A stretch of DNA of 64,000 nucleotides. It comes from an uncultured Paracoccus sp. (GTDB taxonomy: Bacteria; Pseudomonadota; Alphaproteobacteria; Rhodobacterales; Rhodobacteraceae). The position numbers were made by a program, and so were the translations under genes. This document shows, one piece after another, positions 40,594-49,316 of the stretch; within the stretch, counting starts at the first letter, position 1; each line of letters starts with the position of its first letter. The notes beneath the pieces were generated by a model. The model saw only the letters and a program-made list of their open reading frames with translations, was not told where the DNA came from and searched no databases. The stretch is taken from positions 1-64,000 of the forward strand of contig NZ_CANMEH010000008.1 of the NCBI RefSeq assembly GCF_947496875.1, written 5' to 3'.

Positions 40594-40632
40594 ATGCAAA
40601 AGGCCGGTCCTGATGGGCCGGCCTTTTGCATT
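40593..40632 (+). terminator. terminator of tRNA-Gly
   Basis: A 15-base perfect inverted repeat: AATGCAAAAGGCCGG pairs with CCGGCCTTTTGCATT around a ten-base loop, immediately after the tRNA. A/T-rich flanks give a T-containing 3' side, and it could work in both directions. Confidence 0.75.
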
Positions 40633-40753
40633 GTCTGTCATTCTGGTCGGGGCTGTCGACGCCCCGGCAGGGCGCGCAGCCCAGAGGGTCGGCGCGACAG
40701 CTGACTGCCCCCCAGCGCCCCGGGGGCGCCGTGACCTCCGGCAGACCCGCGCG

Positions 40754-41767
40754 CTACAGGACCCCGGGCACGACCAGGTCCGGCGGCCGGTGGCCGTCGG
40801 CAAAGGTCTTGATGTTCAGCAGCACCTTCTCGCCCATCTCGGCCCGGCCCTCGACCGTGGCGCTGCCCATATGCGGCAGCAGCACGACATTCGGCAGGTC
40901 GCGCAGCCGCGGATTGATCTCGTGCCCATGCTCGAACACGTCCAGCCCGGCGCCGGCGATCTCGCCCGCGCGCAGCATCCGGGTCAGCGCATTCTCGTCG
41001 ATGACCTCGCCGCGCGAGGTGTTCACGATCACCGCCGACGGTTTCATCAGCTTCAGCCGACGGGCGTTCAGCAGGTGAAATGTGCTGGGCGTGTGCGGGA
41101 CGTTCACGGACACGATGTCCATCCGGGCCAGCATCTGGTCCAGGCTTTCCCACCAGGTCGCCTGCAGCGATTCCTCGATCTCGGGCCGCAGGCGCCGGCG
41201 GTTGTGATAGTGCACCTGCATGCCAAACACCGCGGCCCGCCGCGCCACGGCCTGCCCGATCCGGCCCATGCCCAGGATGCCCAGCCGCGAACCGGCGATC
41301 CGGCGCCCCAGATAGGCGGTCGGCGCCCAGCCCTGCCACCGCCCCGCCTGCATCTCGGCCAGACCCTCGGGGATCCGCCGGGTGACCGCCAGGATCAGCG
41401 CCATGGTCATGTCGGCGGTGTCCTCGGTGACGACGCCCGGGGTGTTCGACACCAGGATGCCGCGCTGCCGGGCGGTCTCGACATCGATGTGATCGACGCC
41501 CGACCCGTAATTCGCGATCAGCTTCAGCCGCGGACCGGCCTGCGCCAGCAGCGACGCGTCAATCCGGTCGGTCACCGTCGGCACCAGCACGTCGCTGTCG
41601 GCCATCGCCTCGACCAGCTCCTGCCGCGACATCGGCGTGTCGACCTCGCGCAGATGCACGTCGAACAGCTCGGCCATGCGGGACTCGACCGCCAGCGGCA
41701 GCCGGCGCGTCACCGTGACCCGCGGGCGCTGACGCTGACGCTGACGCAAGGGTGAGCTTGGGGGCAT
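40754..41767 (-). CDS. D-isomer-specific 2-hydroxyacid dehydrogenase (glyoxylate/hydroxypyruvate reductase type)
   Basis: 337 residues with both halves of the family: the NAD-binding loop GMGRIGQAVA and catalytic elements NYGSGVDHIDV, VNTSRGEVIDE and LPHMGSAT with the active-site histidine. Closest in feel to glyoxylate reductases/GyaR. Start at 41767 has AGAGGA upstream. A threefold GCTGAC repeat near the start codes for alternating Gln-Arg. Alone on its strand, divergent from the SH3 protein gene. Confidence 0.87.
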   Translation of the reverse strand: MPPSSPLRQRQRQRPRVTVTRRLPLAVESRMAELFDVHLREVDTPMSRQELVEAMADSDVLVPTVTDRIDASLLAQAGPRLKLIANYGSGVDHIDVETARQRGILVSNTPGVVTEDTADMTMALILAVTRRIPEGLAEMQAGRWQGWAPTAYLGRRIAGSRLGILGMGRIGQAVARRAAVFGMQVHYHNRRRLRPEIEESLQATWWESLDQMLARMDIVSVNVPHTPSTFHLLNARRLKLMKPSAVIVNTSRGEVIDENALTRMLRAGEIAGAGLDVFEHGHEINPRLRDLPNVVLLPHMGSATVEGRAEMGEKVLLNIKTFADGHRPPDLVVPGVL

Positions 41768-41910
41768 GGGGTCCTCTCTTCCAAATCGGGCCGGCTTTCG
41801 GCAAACTGCAGTCTGCACGGGGCAGACACAAGACCCCGCCCGGCCATGCTTCGGTGTGCCGGAGAAACAGTCAGGTGCCGACCAGAGCGCCGAAGATGAG
41901 GGCAGAGTTC

Positions 41911-42531
41911 ATGATTACCGCACGGGCTGCTTATCCGGCGATCCGTGGCGCCGTGCTGGCCGTTGCCGCGGCGCTTGCCGCGCCGGCCGCCATGGCCCAG
42001 CAGGACCCGCCCGCAGAGGGCGCCGCGACAATCCAGATCGACCCGCGCCAGGTCACGGCGGACAGCCTGATCAGCCGGAACCAGGCGGCTCAGCGCGACC
42101 CGAACCGCGGCCCGGTGACCAACCTGCCGCTGCCCCGCTATGTCTCGCTGAAGGGCAGCGAGGGGAACGCCCGGCGCGGACCCAGCCTGTCGCACCGCAT
42201 CGACTGGGTCTTCCGCCACGCCGGCATGCCGCTGCGGGTGGTGGCCGAGTTCGGGCACTGGCGCCGGGTCGAGGACCGCGACGGCGCCGGCGGCTGGGTG
42301 CATTATTCGCTGCTGTCGGGGGTCCGGACCGCGCTGGTGATGGACGACATGGTGGAGCTGCGCGCCCGGGCCGACACGAATGCCGCGGTGGTCGCGCGGG
42401 CCGAGCGCGGCGCGATCGTGCGGCTGCACGAATGCGGCGTCGAATGGTGCCGGGTATCCGGCGGCGGAGAAAAGGGCTGGGTGCCCAAGCCCGTCCTGTG
42501 GGGCGTCGATCCGCAGGAACTGCGCGACTGA
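41911..42531 (+). CDS. periplasmic SH3-domain protein
   Basis: 206 residues: signal peptide (about 1-25, ending AAPAAMAQ), an unstructured 50-residue stretch, then a bacterial SH3 region (LPRYVSLKGSEGNARRGPS, FRHAGMPLRVVAEFGHWRRVED, GWVHYSLLSG) and a second SH3-like half with VELRARADTNAAVVARAERG. Similar proteins are widespread in Rhodobacteraceae and are thought to act in the envelope. ATG at 41896 is an alternative start. Confidence 0.8.
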   Translation: MITARAAYPAIRGAVLAVAAALAAPAAMAQQDPPAEGAATIQIDPRQVTADSLISRNQAAQRDPNRGPVTNLPLPRYVSLKGSEGNARRGPSLSHRIDWVFRHAGMPLRVVAEFGHWRRVEDRDGAGGWVHYSLLSGVRTALVMDDMVELRARADTNAAVVARAERGAIVRLHECGVEWCRVSGGGEKGWVPKPVLWGVDPQELRD

Positions 42532-42567
42532 CCTGGTGAGGGCCGCGCGCAGCGCCGTCCGTCCGCC

Positions 42568-44598
42568 TCAGCCCGGCAGCAGCCCGCGGCCTTGCAGCAG
42601 CGGCTCCACCCCCGGGCGGCGGCCGCGGAATTCTTGCCACAGATCATCGGCCGCACGGCTGTTTCCGCGCGCCAGGATCGTGCGTTCCAGCCGTTCGGCC
42701 ACCTCCGGGTCGAAGACATCGCCCGTCTCGCGGAATGCGGCGAAGGCGTCGGCATCCATAACCTCGGACCACAAATAGCTGTAATACCCGGCCGAATAGC
42801 CGTCACCGGCAAAGACATGGGCGAAATGCGGCGTCGCATGGCGCATCGGCACGGCGTGCGGGGCACCCATGCCGGCCAGCACCTGCGCCTGCGCGGCCAT
42901 CGGGTCGGCCGGCGGCTCGCCGCGGTGAAAGGCCAGATCCACCATCGCGCTTTCCAGATACTCGGTCGTGGCAAAGCCGGTGCCGGCGCGCTCGGCGGCC
43001 AGAATCCGGTCGCGCAGATCCGGCGGCAGCGGCGTGCCGCTGTCCACGTGCCGGGCGTGCGCGGCCAACACCTCGGGCTGTTCCAGCCAGTGCTCGAACA
43101 GCTGGCTGGGCAGTTCCACGAAGTCGCGGGCCACCGCCGTGCCCGAAACGGACGGCCAGTCCACCTCGGACAGGAGGTGATGCAGCGCGTGCCCCATCTC
43201 GTGGAACAGCGTCCGCGCATCGTCCCAGGACAGCAGCGCCGGCGCGCCGTCCTGTGCCGGCGGGGTGAAGTTGCAGGCGTTGACGACGATCGCCCGCTGC
43301 CCTGCCCCCATTCGATGCTGCGGCTGCAGCGCCGAGCACCATGCGCCTGACCGCTTGCCGGCGCGGGCGAAATAGTCGCCGAGGAACACCCCCATGTGCC
43401 GGCCCTTGCGGGTGACGGTCCAGGCGCGCACGTCGTCATGCCAGAGCGGCGCCGTGAAAGGGGTGAATTCCAGTGCGAACAGCCGCCCGGCCACGTCGAA
43501 CGCGGCGGCGATCATCGCATCCAGTGACAGGAACGGCTTTACCTCGGCATCATCGATCGACAGGTCGTCCCGACGCTGCGCCGCCGCATAGAACCGCCAG
43601 TCCCACGGCTCCAGCGGGCCATTGATGCCCTCGCTCGCCATCCGGCGGGCCAATGTGGCCTCTTCCTCGACGACGCGGGGACGGGCCGCCGCCCAGACCG
43701 TGTCCAGCAGCGTCTGCACCTGGTCGGCATCCCGCGCCATTTCCGTGTCCAGCTTGAAGGCGGCAAAGTCGGCATAGCCCAGCAGCCGCGCCCGTTCGTG
43801 CCGCAACGCCAGCAGTTCAGTCGCGATGGCCCGGTTGTCGGTGCCGGCCCCGCCCGCGCCCTCGCCGCTGCCCCGCGCGACCCAGCCGCGCCACGCGACC
43901 TCGCGCAGCGCCCGGTCTGTTGCATGTTCCAGGAAGGGGACGATCAGCGACCGCGCCAGGGTGACCACCTGACCGGCCATGCCGCGATCCTGCGCGGCAC
44001 GCCGCATGGCGGCCACCAGCTGGTCGGGCAGGCCGTCGAGGCGATCATCCGGGACCGACAGAACGAAGCCGCGTTCGTCCGCCAGGACGTTCTGGGTGAA
44101 CGCGGTGGACAGCGTGGCCATGCGACTGCGGATCGCCGCCATCCGGTCGCGCGCGTCCGGATCCAGCGCGGCCCCGGCCCGGCGCATGTCGCGCAGGGTC
44201 AGTTCGGTGATGCGCCGGTCCTGCGGCGACAGGTCGTCGGGGCTGTCCGCCACGGCCTGCACGCGGGCAAACAGGGCCGGGTCCATCATCACCCGGGCCT
44301 GATGCGCCGCAAGGCGCGGGGCGATGTCGCGCTGCAATGCCTCGCGCCGATCGGTCGAACAAAGGCCGGCCAGGGTGAAGAACACGGCGCTGACCCGTTC
44401 CAGCGCCTGCGCCGCCGTTTCCAGCGGCGCGATGGTGTTGGCAAAGTCGGGTTCCGCGGGATTGCCCGCGATGGCGCGATGGGCCGCGTCTGCATCGGCC
44501 AGGGCGGCATCGAAGGCCGGGCCGAAATCCTCGTCAGCGATCCGGTCGAAACGCGGCAGTCCGTGCGGACCGGACCAGTGGACGAGTTCCGGGTTCAT
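42568..44598 (-). CDS. dcp: M3-family peptidyl-dipeptidase Dcp
   Basis: 676-residue zinc metallopeptidase. The HExxH motif is HEMGH at 466-470, with the third ligand region about 25 residues on. The family frame FDRIADEDFGPAFDAAL at the start and GYSAGYYSYLWSEVMDADAF near the end are typical of Dcp/oligopeptidase A. It removes dipeptides from peptide C-termini in the cytoplasm or periplasm; no signal is seen. The start overlaps the thiF-like gene stop by 4 bases, so it is the last gene of a dut-thiF-dcp unit. Confidence 0.9.
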   Translation of the reverse strand: MNPELVHWSGPHGLPRFDRIADEDFGPAFDAALADADAAHRAIAGNPAEPDFANTIAPLETAAQALERVSAVFFTLAGLCSTDRREALQRDIAPRLAAHQARVMMDPALFARVQAVADSPDDLSPQDRRITELTLRDMRRAGAALDPDARDRMAAIRSRMATLSTAFTQNVLADERGFVLSVPDDRLDGLPDQLVAAMRRAAQDRGMAGQVVTLARSLIVPFLEHATDRALREVAWRGWVARGSGEGAGGAGTDNRAIATELLALRHERARLLGYADFAAFKLDTEMARDADQVQTLLDTVWAAARPRVVEEEATLARRMASEGINGPLEPWDWRFYAAAQRRDDLSIDDAEVKPFLSLDAMIAAAFDVAGRLFALEFTPFTAPLWHDDVRAWTVTRKGRHMGVFLGDYFARAGKRSGAWCSALQPQHRMGAGQRAIVVNACNFTPPAQDGAPALLSWDDARTLFHEMGHALHHLLSEVDWPSVSGTAVARDFVELPSQLFEHWLEQPEVLAAHARHVDSGTPLPPDLRDRILAAERAGTGFATTEYLESAMVDLAFHRGEPPADPMAAQAQVLAGMGAPHAVPMRHATPHFAHVFAGDGYSAGYYSYLWSEVMDADAFAAFRETGDVFDPEVAERLERTILARGNSRAADDLWQEFRGRRPGVEPLLQGRGLLPG

Positions 44599-45755
44599 GG
44601 GCGTGCTCCCTCGCGTGGCTGTCTGTGTGCCGACCCATCCCGGCCGCCGCAGACGGCGCAGTCGGGGCGGGCAGTGATGGTCAGGCTGCGGGTGTCGCCC
44701 CACAGGCCGTCGAACAGGATCATCCGGCCGCGCAGCCCCTGCCCGGCGCCCCGGTCCGTGACCCCGGCAAGATGCTTGATCGCCTCGATCGCCATCAGGC
44801 TGCCCACCACGCCCGGCAGGGCGCCGACCACGCCGGCCTCGGCACAGGGCAGCGCCTGTCCGGGGGCCGGCGGCTCGGGGAACAGACAGGCCAGGCAGGG
44901 GCCGCCGCGCGCCGGGTCGTAGAGCGACACCTGCCCCTCCCACTGGGCGATGGCCCCGGCGATCAGCGGCACCCGGGCCGCGACGCAGGCGACATTGACG
45001 GCGCTGCGGGCGGCGAAACTGTCGGTGCCATCCAGCACCAGGTCGTGGGCGGCGATCAGGTCGATGTCGTCCACGGTGATCCGGCGCGTCAGGGCGGTGA
45101 CGGCGACATGGGGGTTCAGCCGCATCGCGGCATCCGCCGCAGCCTCGGCCTTTGGCCGTCCGGCATCGGCGGTCTCGAAGATCACCTGCCGCTGCAGGTT
45201 CGACAGGCTGACCCGGTCGTCGTCGGCGACGGTAATCCGCCCCACCCCGGCCGCCGCCAGATACAGCAGCACCGGCGCGCCCAGCCCGCCCGCGCCGACG
45301 ACCAGAACCCGCGCGGAGTGCAACCGGCGCTGCCCGGGGCCGCCGATCTCGCGCAGCACGATGTGACGGGCATAGCGATCCAGTTCGGCATCGCTCAGCG
45401 GACCCGAGGGGTCCGGTGCCGCCTCTGGCGGGGCGGGGGCGGGGGCCGCCTGCCGCGACTTCGGGCCGGGCTTGGCCACCGCATCGGCATGGCTCTCGAC
45501 GGAACGGGCGTGCCGCCCGGCCCAGCGGACGGCGGCGCGATAGGACAGCACCAGCGCCCCCAGCACCCCCGTCGCGGCCCAGCCGCGCGGAGTCATGCCC
45601 GCAAACCGCGCCAGTCCGCCATCCGGCGCGCCCACCAGCACAGCCAGCAGCCCCGCCCATGTGACAGCCACCACGGCCGCGAGTCGCCACCCAGCCCAGC
45701 CGACGGCGAGATTCGCGACCATTGCCACCGCGGCGATCAGTGCCAGCCCGGCCAT
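44595..45755 (-). CDS. membrane-anchored ThiF/MoeB/HesA-family E1-like enzyme
   Basis: 386 residues. Residues about 1-80 form two to three hydrophobic helices and residues 90-118 a Pro/Ala linker; the E1-like domain follows from about 120. The adenylating domain has GAGGLG at 154-159, DRVSLSNLQRQ, DGTDSF, the MoeB-type loop cysteine (C304 in PCAEAGV) and the structural zinc cysteines CLAC (287, 290) and CAVC (366, 369). MoeB and ThiF adenylate the C-terminal Gly-Gly of sulfur-carrier proteins. The start shares one base with the dut stop and the end overlaps dcp by 4. No MoaD or ThiS partner is adjacent. Confidence 0.88.
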   Translation of the reverse strand: MAGLALIAAVAMVANLAVGWAGWRLAAVVAVTWAGLLAVLVGAPDGGLARFAGMTPRGWAATGVLGALVLSYRAAVRWAGRHARSVESHADAVAKPGPKSRQAAPAPAPPEAAPDPSGPLSDAELDRYARHIVLREIGGPGQRRLHSARVLVVGAGGLGAPVLLYLAAAGVGRITVADDDRVSLSNLQRQVIFETADAGRPKAEAAADAAMRLNPHVAVTALTRRITVDDIDLIAAHDLVLDGTDSFAARSAVNVACVAARVPLIAGAIAQWEGQVSLYDPARGGPCLACLFPEPPAPGQALPCAEAGVVGALPGVVGSLMAIEAIKHLAGVTDRGAGQGLRGRMILFDGLWGDTRSLTITARPDCAVCGGRDGSAHRQPREGARP

Positions 45756-46261
45756 CAGCCGTCTGTTGGCGGGTCGCCGCGCGGTCGGCCGGGCGCCACG
45801 TCATCGCGCAACCCGGTCGATCCGAAGCCACCGCTACCCCGGTCGGTCCCGTCCAGCGCCTCTGCCTCGCTGAACCGGGCGCGGTGGACCGGCGCCAGCA
45901 CCGCCTGGGCGATCCGGTCACCGTGGCGGATCACGAAGGGCTCGGGTCCCAGATTGACCAGTATCGCCGCGACCGGCCCGCGATAATCGGCGTCGATCGT
46001 GCCGATCCCGTTCGCCAGCGTGATCCCGTGGCGCAGCGCCAGCCCGGAACGCGCCCGGAGCTGCATTTCCCACCCGTCGGGGATCTGCATCCGCAGTCCG
46101 GTCGGCACGGCCGCGATCTGCCCCGGCAGAATGGTCATCGCGCCGCCCCCCAGATCGGCGCGGATGTCGGCACCGGCAGCGCCGGCCGTCGCATAGACCG
46201 GCAGCGGCAGCGCGGGGTCGGCGCCCGCGTCGCGCATGATCAGGATTTGGGGTGGCTGCAT
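45755..46261 (-). CDS. dut: dUTP diphosphatase
   Basis: Trimeric dUTPase making dUMP and keeping uracil out of DNA. All motifs are visible: AGADIRADL, RARSGLALRHGI, IDADYRGP, and the C-terminal RGSGGFGSTG. 168 residues including a short extra tail after the last motif. Start at 46261 (MQPPQILIMRD). Its stop is fused to the start of the ThiF-like gene (TGATG type). Confidence 0.95.
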   Translation of the reverse strand: MQPPQILIMRDAGADPALPLPVYATAGAAGADIRADLGGGAMTILPGQIAAVPTGLRMQIPDGWEMQLRARSGLALRHGITLANGIGTIDADYRGPVAAILVNLGPEPFVIRHGDRIAQAVLAPVHRARFSEAEALDGTDRGSGGFGSTGLRDDVAPGRPRGDPPTDG

Positions 46262-46323
46262 GTCTGCCCGGGCCTTGCCTCCTGCGTCCGGCACAGCGGG
46301 CCAGACGCAGCGCTGAAACACAA

Positions 46324-46346
46324 CGGCCTGCCGCTTGGGCAGGCCG
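46324..46346 (-). terminator. terminator of infC
   Basis: Perfect nine-pair stem CGGCCTGCC/GGCAGGCCG around a five-base loop. On the minus strand it is followed by TTGTGTTTC. Lies between the infC stop and dut. Confidence 0.6.
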
Positions 46347-46373
46347 GATCGTTGGTGATCGGGGTGCCCGGGG

Positions 46374-46913
46374 TCAGCGGGGCGCGATCATCATTACCAT
46401 CTGCCGGCCTTCCAGCCTGGGCATCGATTCGACCTTTCCGGCCTCGCCCACGTCGTCGCGGACGCGGTTCAGCAGGTCCAGCCCCAGATCCTGGTGGGCC
46501 ATTTCCCGGCCGCGAAACCGCAGCGTGACCTTGACCTTGTCGCCGTCTTCCAGGAACCGCATCACGTTGCGCATCTTGACGTCGTAATCGTGGGTGTCGG
46601 TTCCGGGCCGGAACTTCACTTCCTTGATCTCGATGATCTTCTGCTTCTTGCGGGCCTCGGCTTCGCGCTTCTGCTGTTCGTACTTGAACTTGCCCAGATC
46701 CATGATCTTGCAGACCGGCGGGCTGGCGTTCGGCGAAATCTCGACCAGATCAAGCCCGGCCTCTTCGGCCAGCTGCATCGCCCGGGACGGGGTCACCACA
46801 CCGACATTCTCGCCGTCGGCGCCGATCAGGCGGATTTCTGGAACGCGGATGCGGTCGTTGACGCGAGGGCCGGTGTCGCGCGTGGGTGGCGCATTGTGCG
46901 GTCTGCGGGCTAT
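46374..46913 (-). CDS. infC: translation initiation factor IF-3 (ATA start)
   Basis: IF-3 prevents premature 50S joining and checks the start codon. Family sequence [29 protein letters not shown]-type start and [17 protein letters not shown] are clear. Alphaproteobacterial IF-3 begins M-A-RRPHN; here the codon before Ala is ATA (46913-46911), with AAGGA about 9 bases upstream. The first ATG in frame would remove the conserved N-terminus. Rare start codons (ATT, ATC, ATA) on infC are known and allow IF-3 to repress its own translation. 179 residues. Confidence 0.9.
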   Translation of the reverse strand: MARRPHNAPPTRDTGPRVNDRIRVPEIRLIGADGENVGVVTPSRAMQLAEEAGLDLVEISPNASPPVCKIMDLGKFKYEQQKREAEARKKQKIIEIKEVKFRPGTDTHDYDVKMRNVMRFLEDGDKVKVTLRFRGREMAHQDLGLDLLNRVRDDVGEAGKVESMPRLEGRQMVMMIAPR

Positions 46914-46950
46914 GGGAGTGATCCTTGTATCGCTGGGATGAGACGCCAAG

Positions 46951-46979
46951 AGATTAGGGAACCCGGCTGTCAAGTTCAA
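46951..46979 (-). promoter_or_regulatory. promoter of infC
   Basis: Minus strand: -35 TTGAAC (46979-46974), 17-base spacer, -10 TAATCT (46956-46951), about 38 bases ahead of the ATA start. Confidence 0.55.
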
Positions 46980-47095
46980 CCGGATTTGCAGCAGTGCGAC
47001 GTGGCCGGACCGGCGCGGCGCCGCCGCCGCCGCTTCCCCGGGCGCGGCGGCTGTGCCATACAGATCGCGTCCCGACCCCATCCACAGGTGTGCCG

Positions 47096-47848
47096 ATGTT
47101 GCGACTTCTTGGCCTTGCGTTCGCGCTGCTGCTGGTTGCGGCCGGCGCGTGGTGGTGGCTGCAGGGCCGCGACGACGGGATGATCGCCGATCGGCCCGCA
47201 CCGCCGGAACTGACCGCGCCGGCCGGATCCCCGCCGCCGGCCGAGTCCGGAACTGCCCCGTCGGAGGACGCGACCGCCGAATCCGCAGCACCCGGCACGG
47301 CGACGGACGACGGCCCGACGCGGGACCCGGCGCAGGAGGCGGCGGAGGTGGCCGAGACCGCCGGCAGCGCCGCCGATGCCGCCGCCGATGCGGCGGCCAT
47401 GGCCGCCGACGCCGCAGCCGAGGCCGCCGCCGAGGCCGAGGATGCCGAGGTGGGCGTCGCGGCCGACGCCGCCGCCGAGGCCGAGGCTGCAGCCGAACAG
47501 GCCATCCGCGCCGCGGCCGACGCCGCGCAGGCGGCAGACAGCGCCGCCGACAACGCGGCGGAACGCGACATCGCCACCGCGCGCGATGCCGCGCAGGCGG
47601 CGGGCAGCGCCGCCGACCAGGCGGCAGCGGCGACCGAGGCCGCGGCCGAAGCGACGATGACCACCGCCGAGATCGCGACGCTGCTGACCCCCGACGGTTT
47701 CGACGCGACGCGGGTCGCGCGCCTGATCGACGACAGCAGCATCGATCCGGCGCAGAAAACCACGCTGAAGGCGGTGGTGAACGCCGCCGAAGGCAATCCG
47801 GCCATCCTGCGGTCGGCGCTTGAACAGGTGAAGGCGATCCTCAGGTGA
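47096..47848 (+). CDS. Ala-rich membrane-anchored protein, unknown
   Basis: 250 residues. An N-terminal hydrophobic anchor (about 2-20, followed by WWWLQGRDD) leads to a Pro/Glu/Ala linker and then about 110 residues in which Ala, Asp and Glu dominate, likely a long helix or coiled coil. A small folded domain of about 60 residues ends the protein ([39 protein letters not shown]). I do not recognise it. Divergent from infC. Presumably a periplasm-facing spacer protein with a terminal interaction domain. Confidence 0.7.
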   Translation: MLRLLGLAFALLLVAAGAWWWLQGRDDGMIADRPAPPELTAPAGSPPPAESGTAPSEDATAESAAPGTATDDGPTRDPAQEAAEVAETAGSAADAAADAAAMAADAAAEAAAEAEDAEVGVAADAAAEAEAAAEQAIRAAADAAQAADSAADNAAERDIATARDAAQAAGSAADQAAAATEAAAEATMTTAEIATLLTPDGFDATRVARLIDDSSIDPAQKTTLKAVVNAAEGNPAILRSALEQVKAILR

Positions 47849-47957
47849 CCAGCGGCGCGGCGTCCGATCGCAGGCCGACGCGATGCAGGGACCGGACTGC
47901 CGCCACCGCGCCACGGCGAACCGTCCACCCCAACGATCCGTCGGCGGAAGCGTGGGA

Positions 47958-48851
47958 ATGATGGCGCCGGCGGTGGCACGGACCCGTTCGCTCGACGCGT
48001 TCCTGGCCCGCCCGGGCGACGCCCTGGCGCGCGGCCCCGTCGCGGTCATCCTGGTCGAGGATGCGGTCGAGATCCGCTCGACACTCGACCATCATCTGCG
48101 CGCGGGGTTCGCCCGGATTCTGGCAGTCTCGCCCGAACCGTTGCCGCCGGGCGACTTGCCCGGAGCAGGTGGCGACCGGGTGATCAACCTGACCCACGAC
48201 ACGCGCCGCCCGGGGGCGCATGTGCGGGTGCTGAACGCCGTCATGGACCGGGCGCCACCCGATACTTGGATGTATTACGGCTACAACGCCGAATACCTGT
48301 TCCATCCGTTTGCCGAGACACGCAGCGTCGGCGAACTGCTGACGTTCCACGCCGAGGAACGGCGGCGTGCGATGCTGACCTATGTCATCGACCTGTACGC
48401 GCCGGACCTGTCGCGGTTTCCCCACGCCGTCAGCGTGGACGAGGCGATGTTCGATCGCACCGGCTATTTCGCGCTGGCGCGACGCGACCGGCAGGGCGCG
48501 TTCAAGGCCCGCCAGCTCGATTTCTTCGGCGGGCTGCGCTGGCGGTTCGAAGAGCACCTGCCGCCGGACCGCCGCAGGATCGACCGCATCGCGCTGTTCC
48601 GGACCCGCAAGGGTCTGCGGCTGCTGGCCGATCACCGGCTGAATGACGAGGAATACAACACCTATGCGTGCCCATGGCATCACAGCCTGACCGCGGCGGT
48701 CGCGTCGTTCCGGGTCGCCAAGGCGCTGGCCCGCAACCCCGGCTCCCGCGACCAGATCCACGATTTTACGTGGAACAACTCGATCCCGTTCCGCTGGTCC
48801 TCGCATCAACTGCTTGAACTTGGGCTGATGGAACCCGGACAATGGTTCTGA
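47958..48851 (+). CDS. glycosyltransferase-2-like protein
   Basis: 297 residues; the start at 47958 or 47961 follows a GGAAG site. It resembles the Rhodobacteraceae proteins labelled glycosyltransferase family 2: MYYGYNAEYLFHPF, FHAEERRRAMLTYVIDLYA, LDFFGGLRWRFEEH and DEEYNTYACPWHHSLTAAVASFR are its conserved-looking stretches. The usual GT2 DxD metal motif is not obvious, so the enzymatic role is an inference from general likeness. Stands between the Ala-rich protein and the thioesterase, all plus strand. Confidence 0.65.
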   Translation: MMAPAVARTRSLDAFLARPGDALARGPVAVILVEDAVEIRSTLDHHLRAGFARILAVSPEPLPPGDLPGAGGDRVINLTHDTRRPGAHVRVLNAVMDRAPPDTWMYYGYNAEYLFHPFAETRSVGELLTFHAEERRRAMLTYVIDLYAPDLSRFPHAVSVDEAMFDRTGYFALARRDRQGAFKARQLDFFGGLRWRFEEHLPPDRRRIDRIALFRTRKGLRLLADHRLNDEEYNTYACPWHHSLTAAVASFRVAKALARNPGSRDQIHDFTWNNSIPFRWSSHQLLELGLMEPGQWF

Positions 48852-48889
48852 CAGCCTGACCACCAACGGATCACCAAGGGAGCCCCGGC

Positions 48890-49285
48890 ATGACCGACGA
48901 GACCGGACAGCGCAGCTATCACGGCGAGGTCGACTTCACCGTGGTCAGCGTATCGCCCGATCAGGCCGAGGGGCGGATGGCGCTGGCCCCGGCCATGCTG
49001 AACCCGTTCGGCAGCGTGCACGCGGGTGCGATGATCTGGTTTGCGGATGTCGTGGCGACCCGCCTCGTCCTGCAGGGTCGACCGGTCACGGCGGGGATGT
49101 CCGGCTTTCCTCTGGCCATCAACCTGGTTGCGAACCTGCTGTCGAACACCGACCGCGACGCCCTGGTAGCCACGGCGCGGTTCGTCAAGCGGGGTCGCAC
49201 GCTGTCGACCGTCCGCACCGTGGTCGCGACCGAGGCCGGCCGCCCGCTGGTCGAGGTCACCACGACGCATCTCCTGTCCCGGTGA
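48890..49285 (+). CDS. PaaI-family acyl-CoA thioesterase
   Basis: 131-residue hotdog-fold protein. The active-site region NPFGSVHAGAMIWFADVVA matches the PaaI/YdiI pattern N-x-x-G-x-x-H-G-G with Ala for the second Gly. It would hydrolyse aromatic or medium acyl-CoA esters. AAGGGAG precedes the start. Convergent with the channel gene. Confidence 0.85.
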   Translation: MTDETGQRSYHGEVDFTVVSVSPDQAEGRMALAPAMLNPFGSVHAGAMIWFADVVATRLVLQGRPVTAGMSGFPLAINLVANLLSNTDRDALVATARFVKRGRTLSTVRTVVATEAGRPLVEVTTTHLLSR

Positions 49286-49316
49286 CGCCGGCCGCACGAC
49301 GCGGGGCTGCCCCGGG

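Noticed and set aside
41728-41747. Threefold GCTGAC tandem repeat
   Set aside because: Within the first codons of the hydroxyacid dehydrogenase gene (minus strand) and too short to be a meaningful variable repeat.
44599-45921. In-frame open extension upstream of dcp giving a 1117-residue protein
   Set aside because: It overlaps the well-supported thiF-like and dut genes in another frame, and its translation is Arg/Gly-rich noise; the Dcp family starts at 44598.
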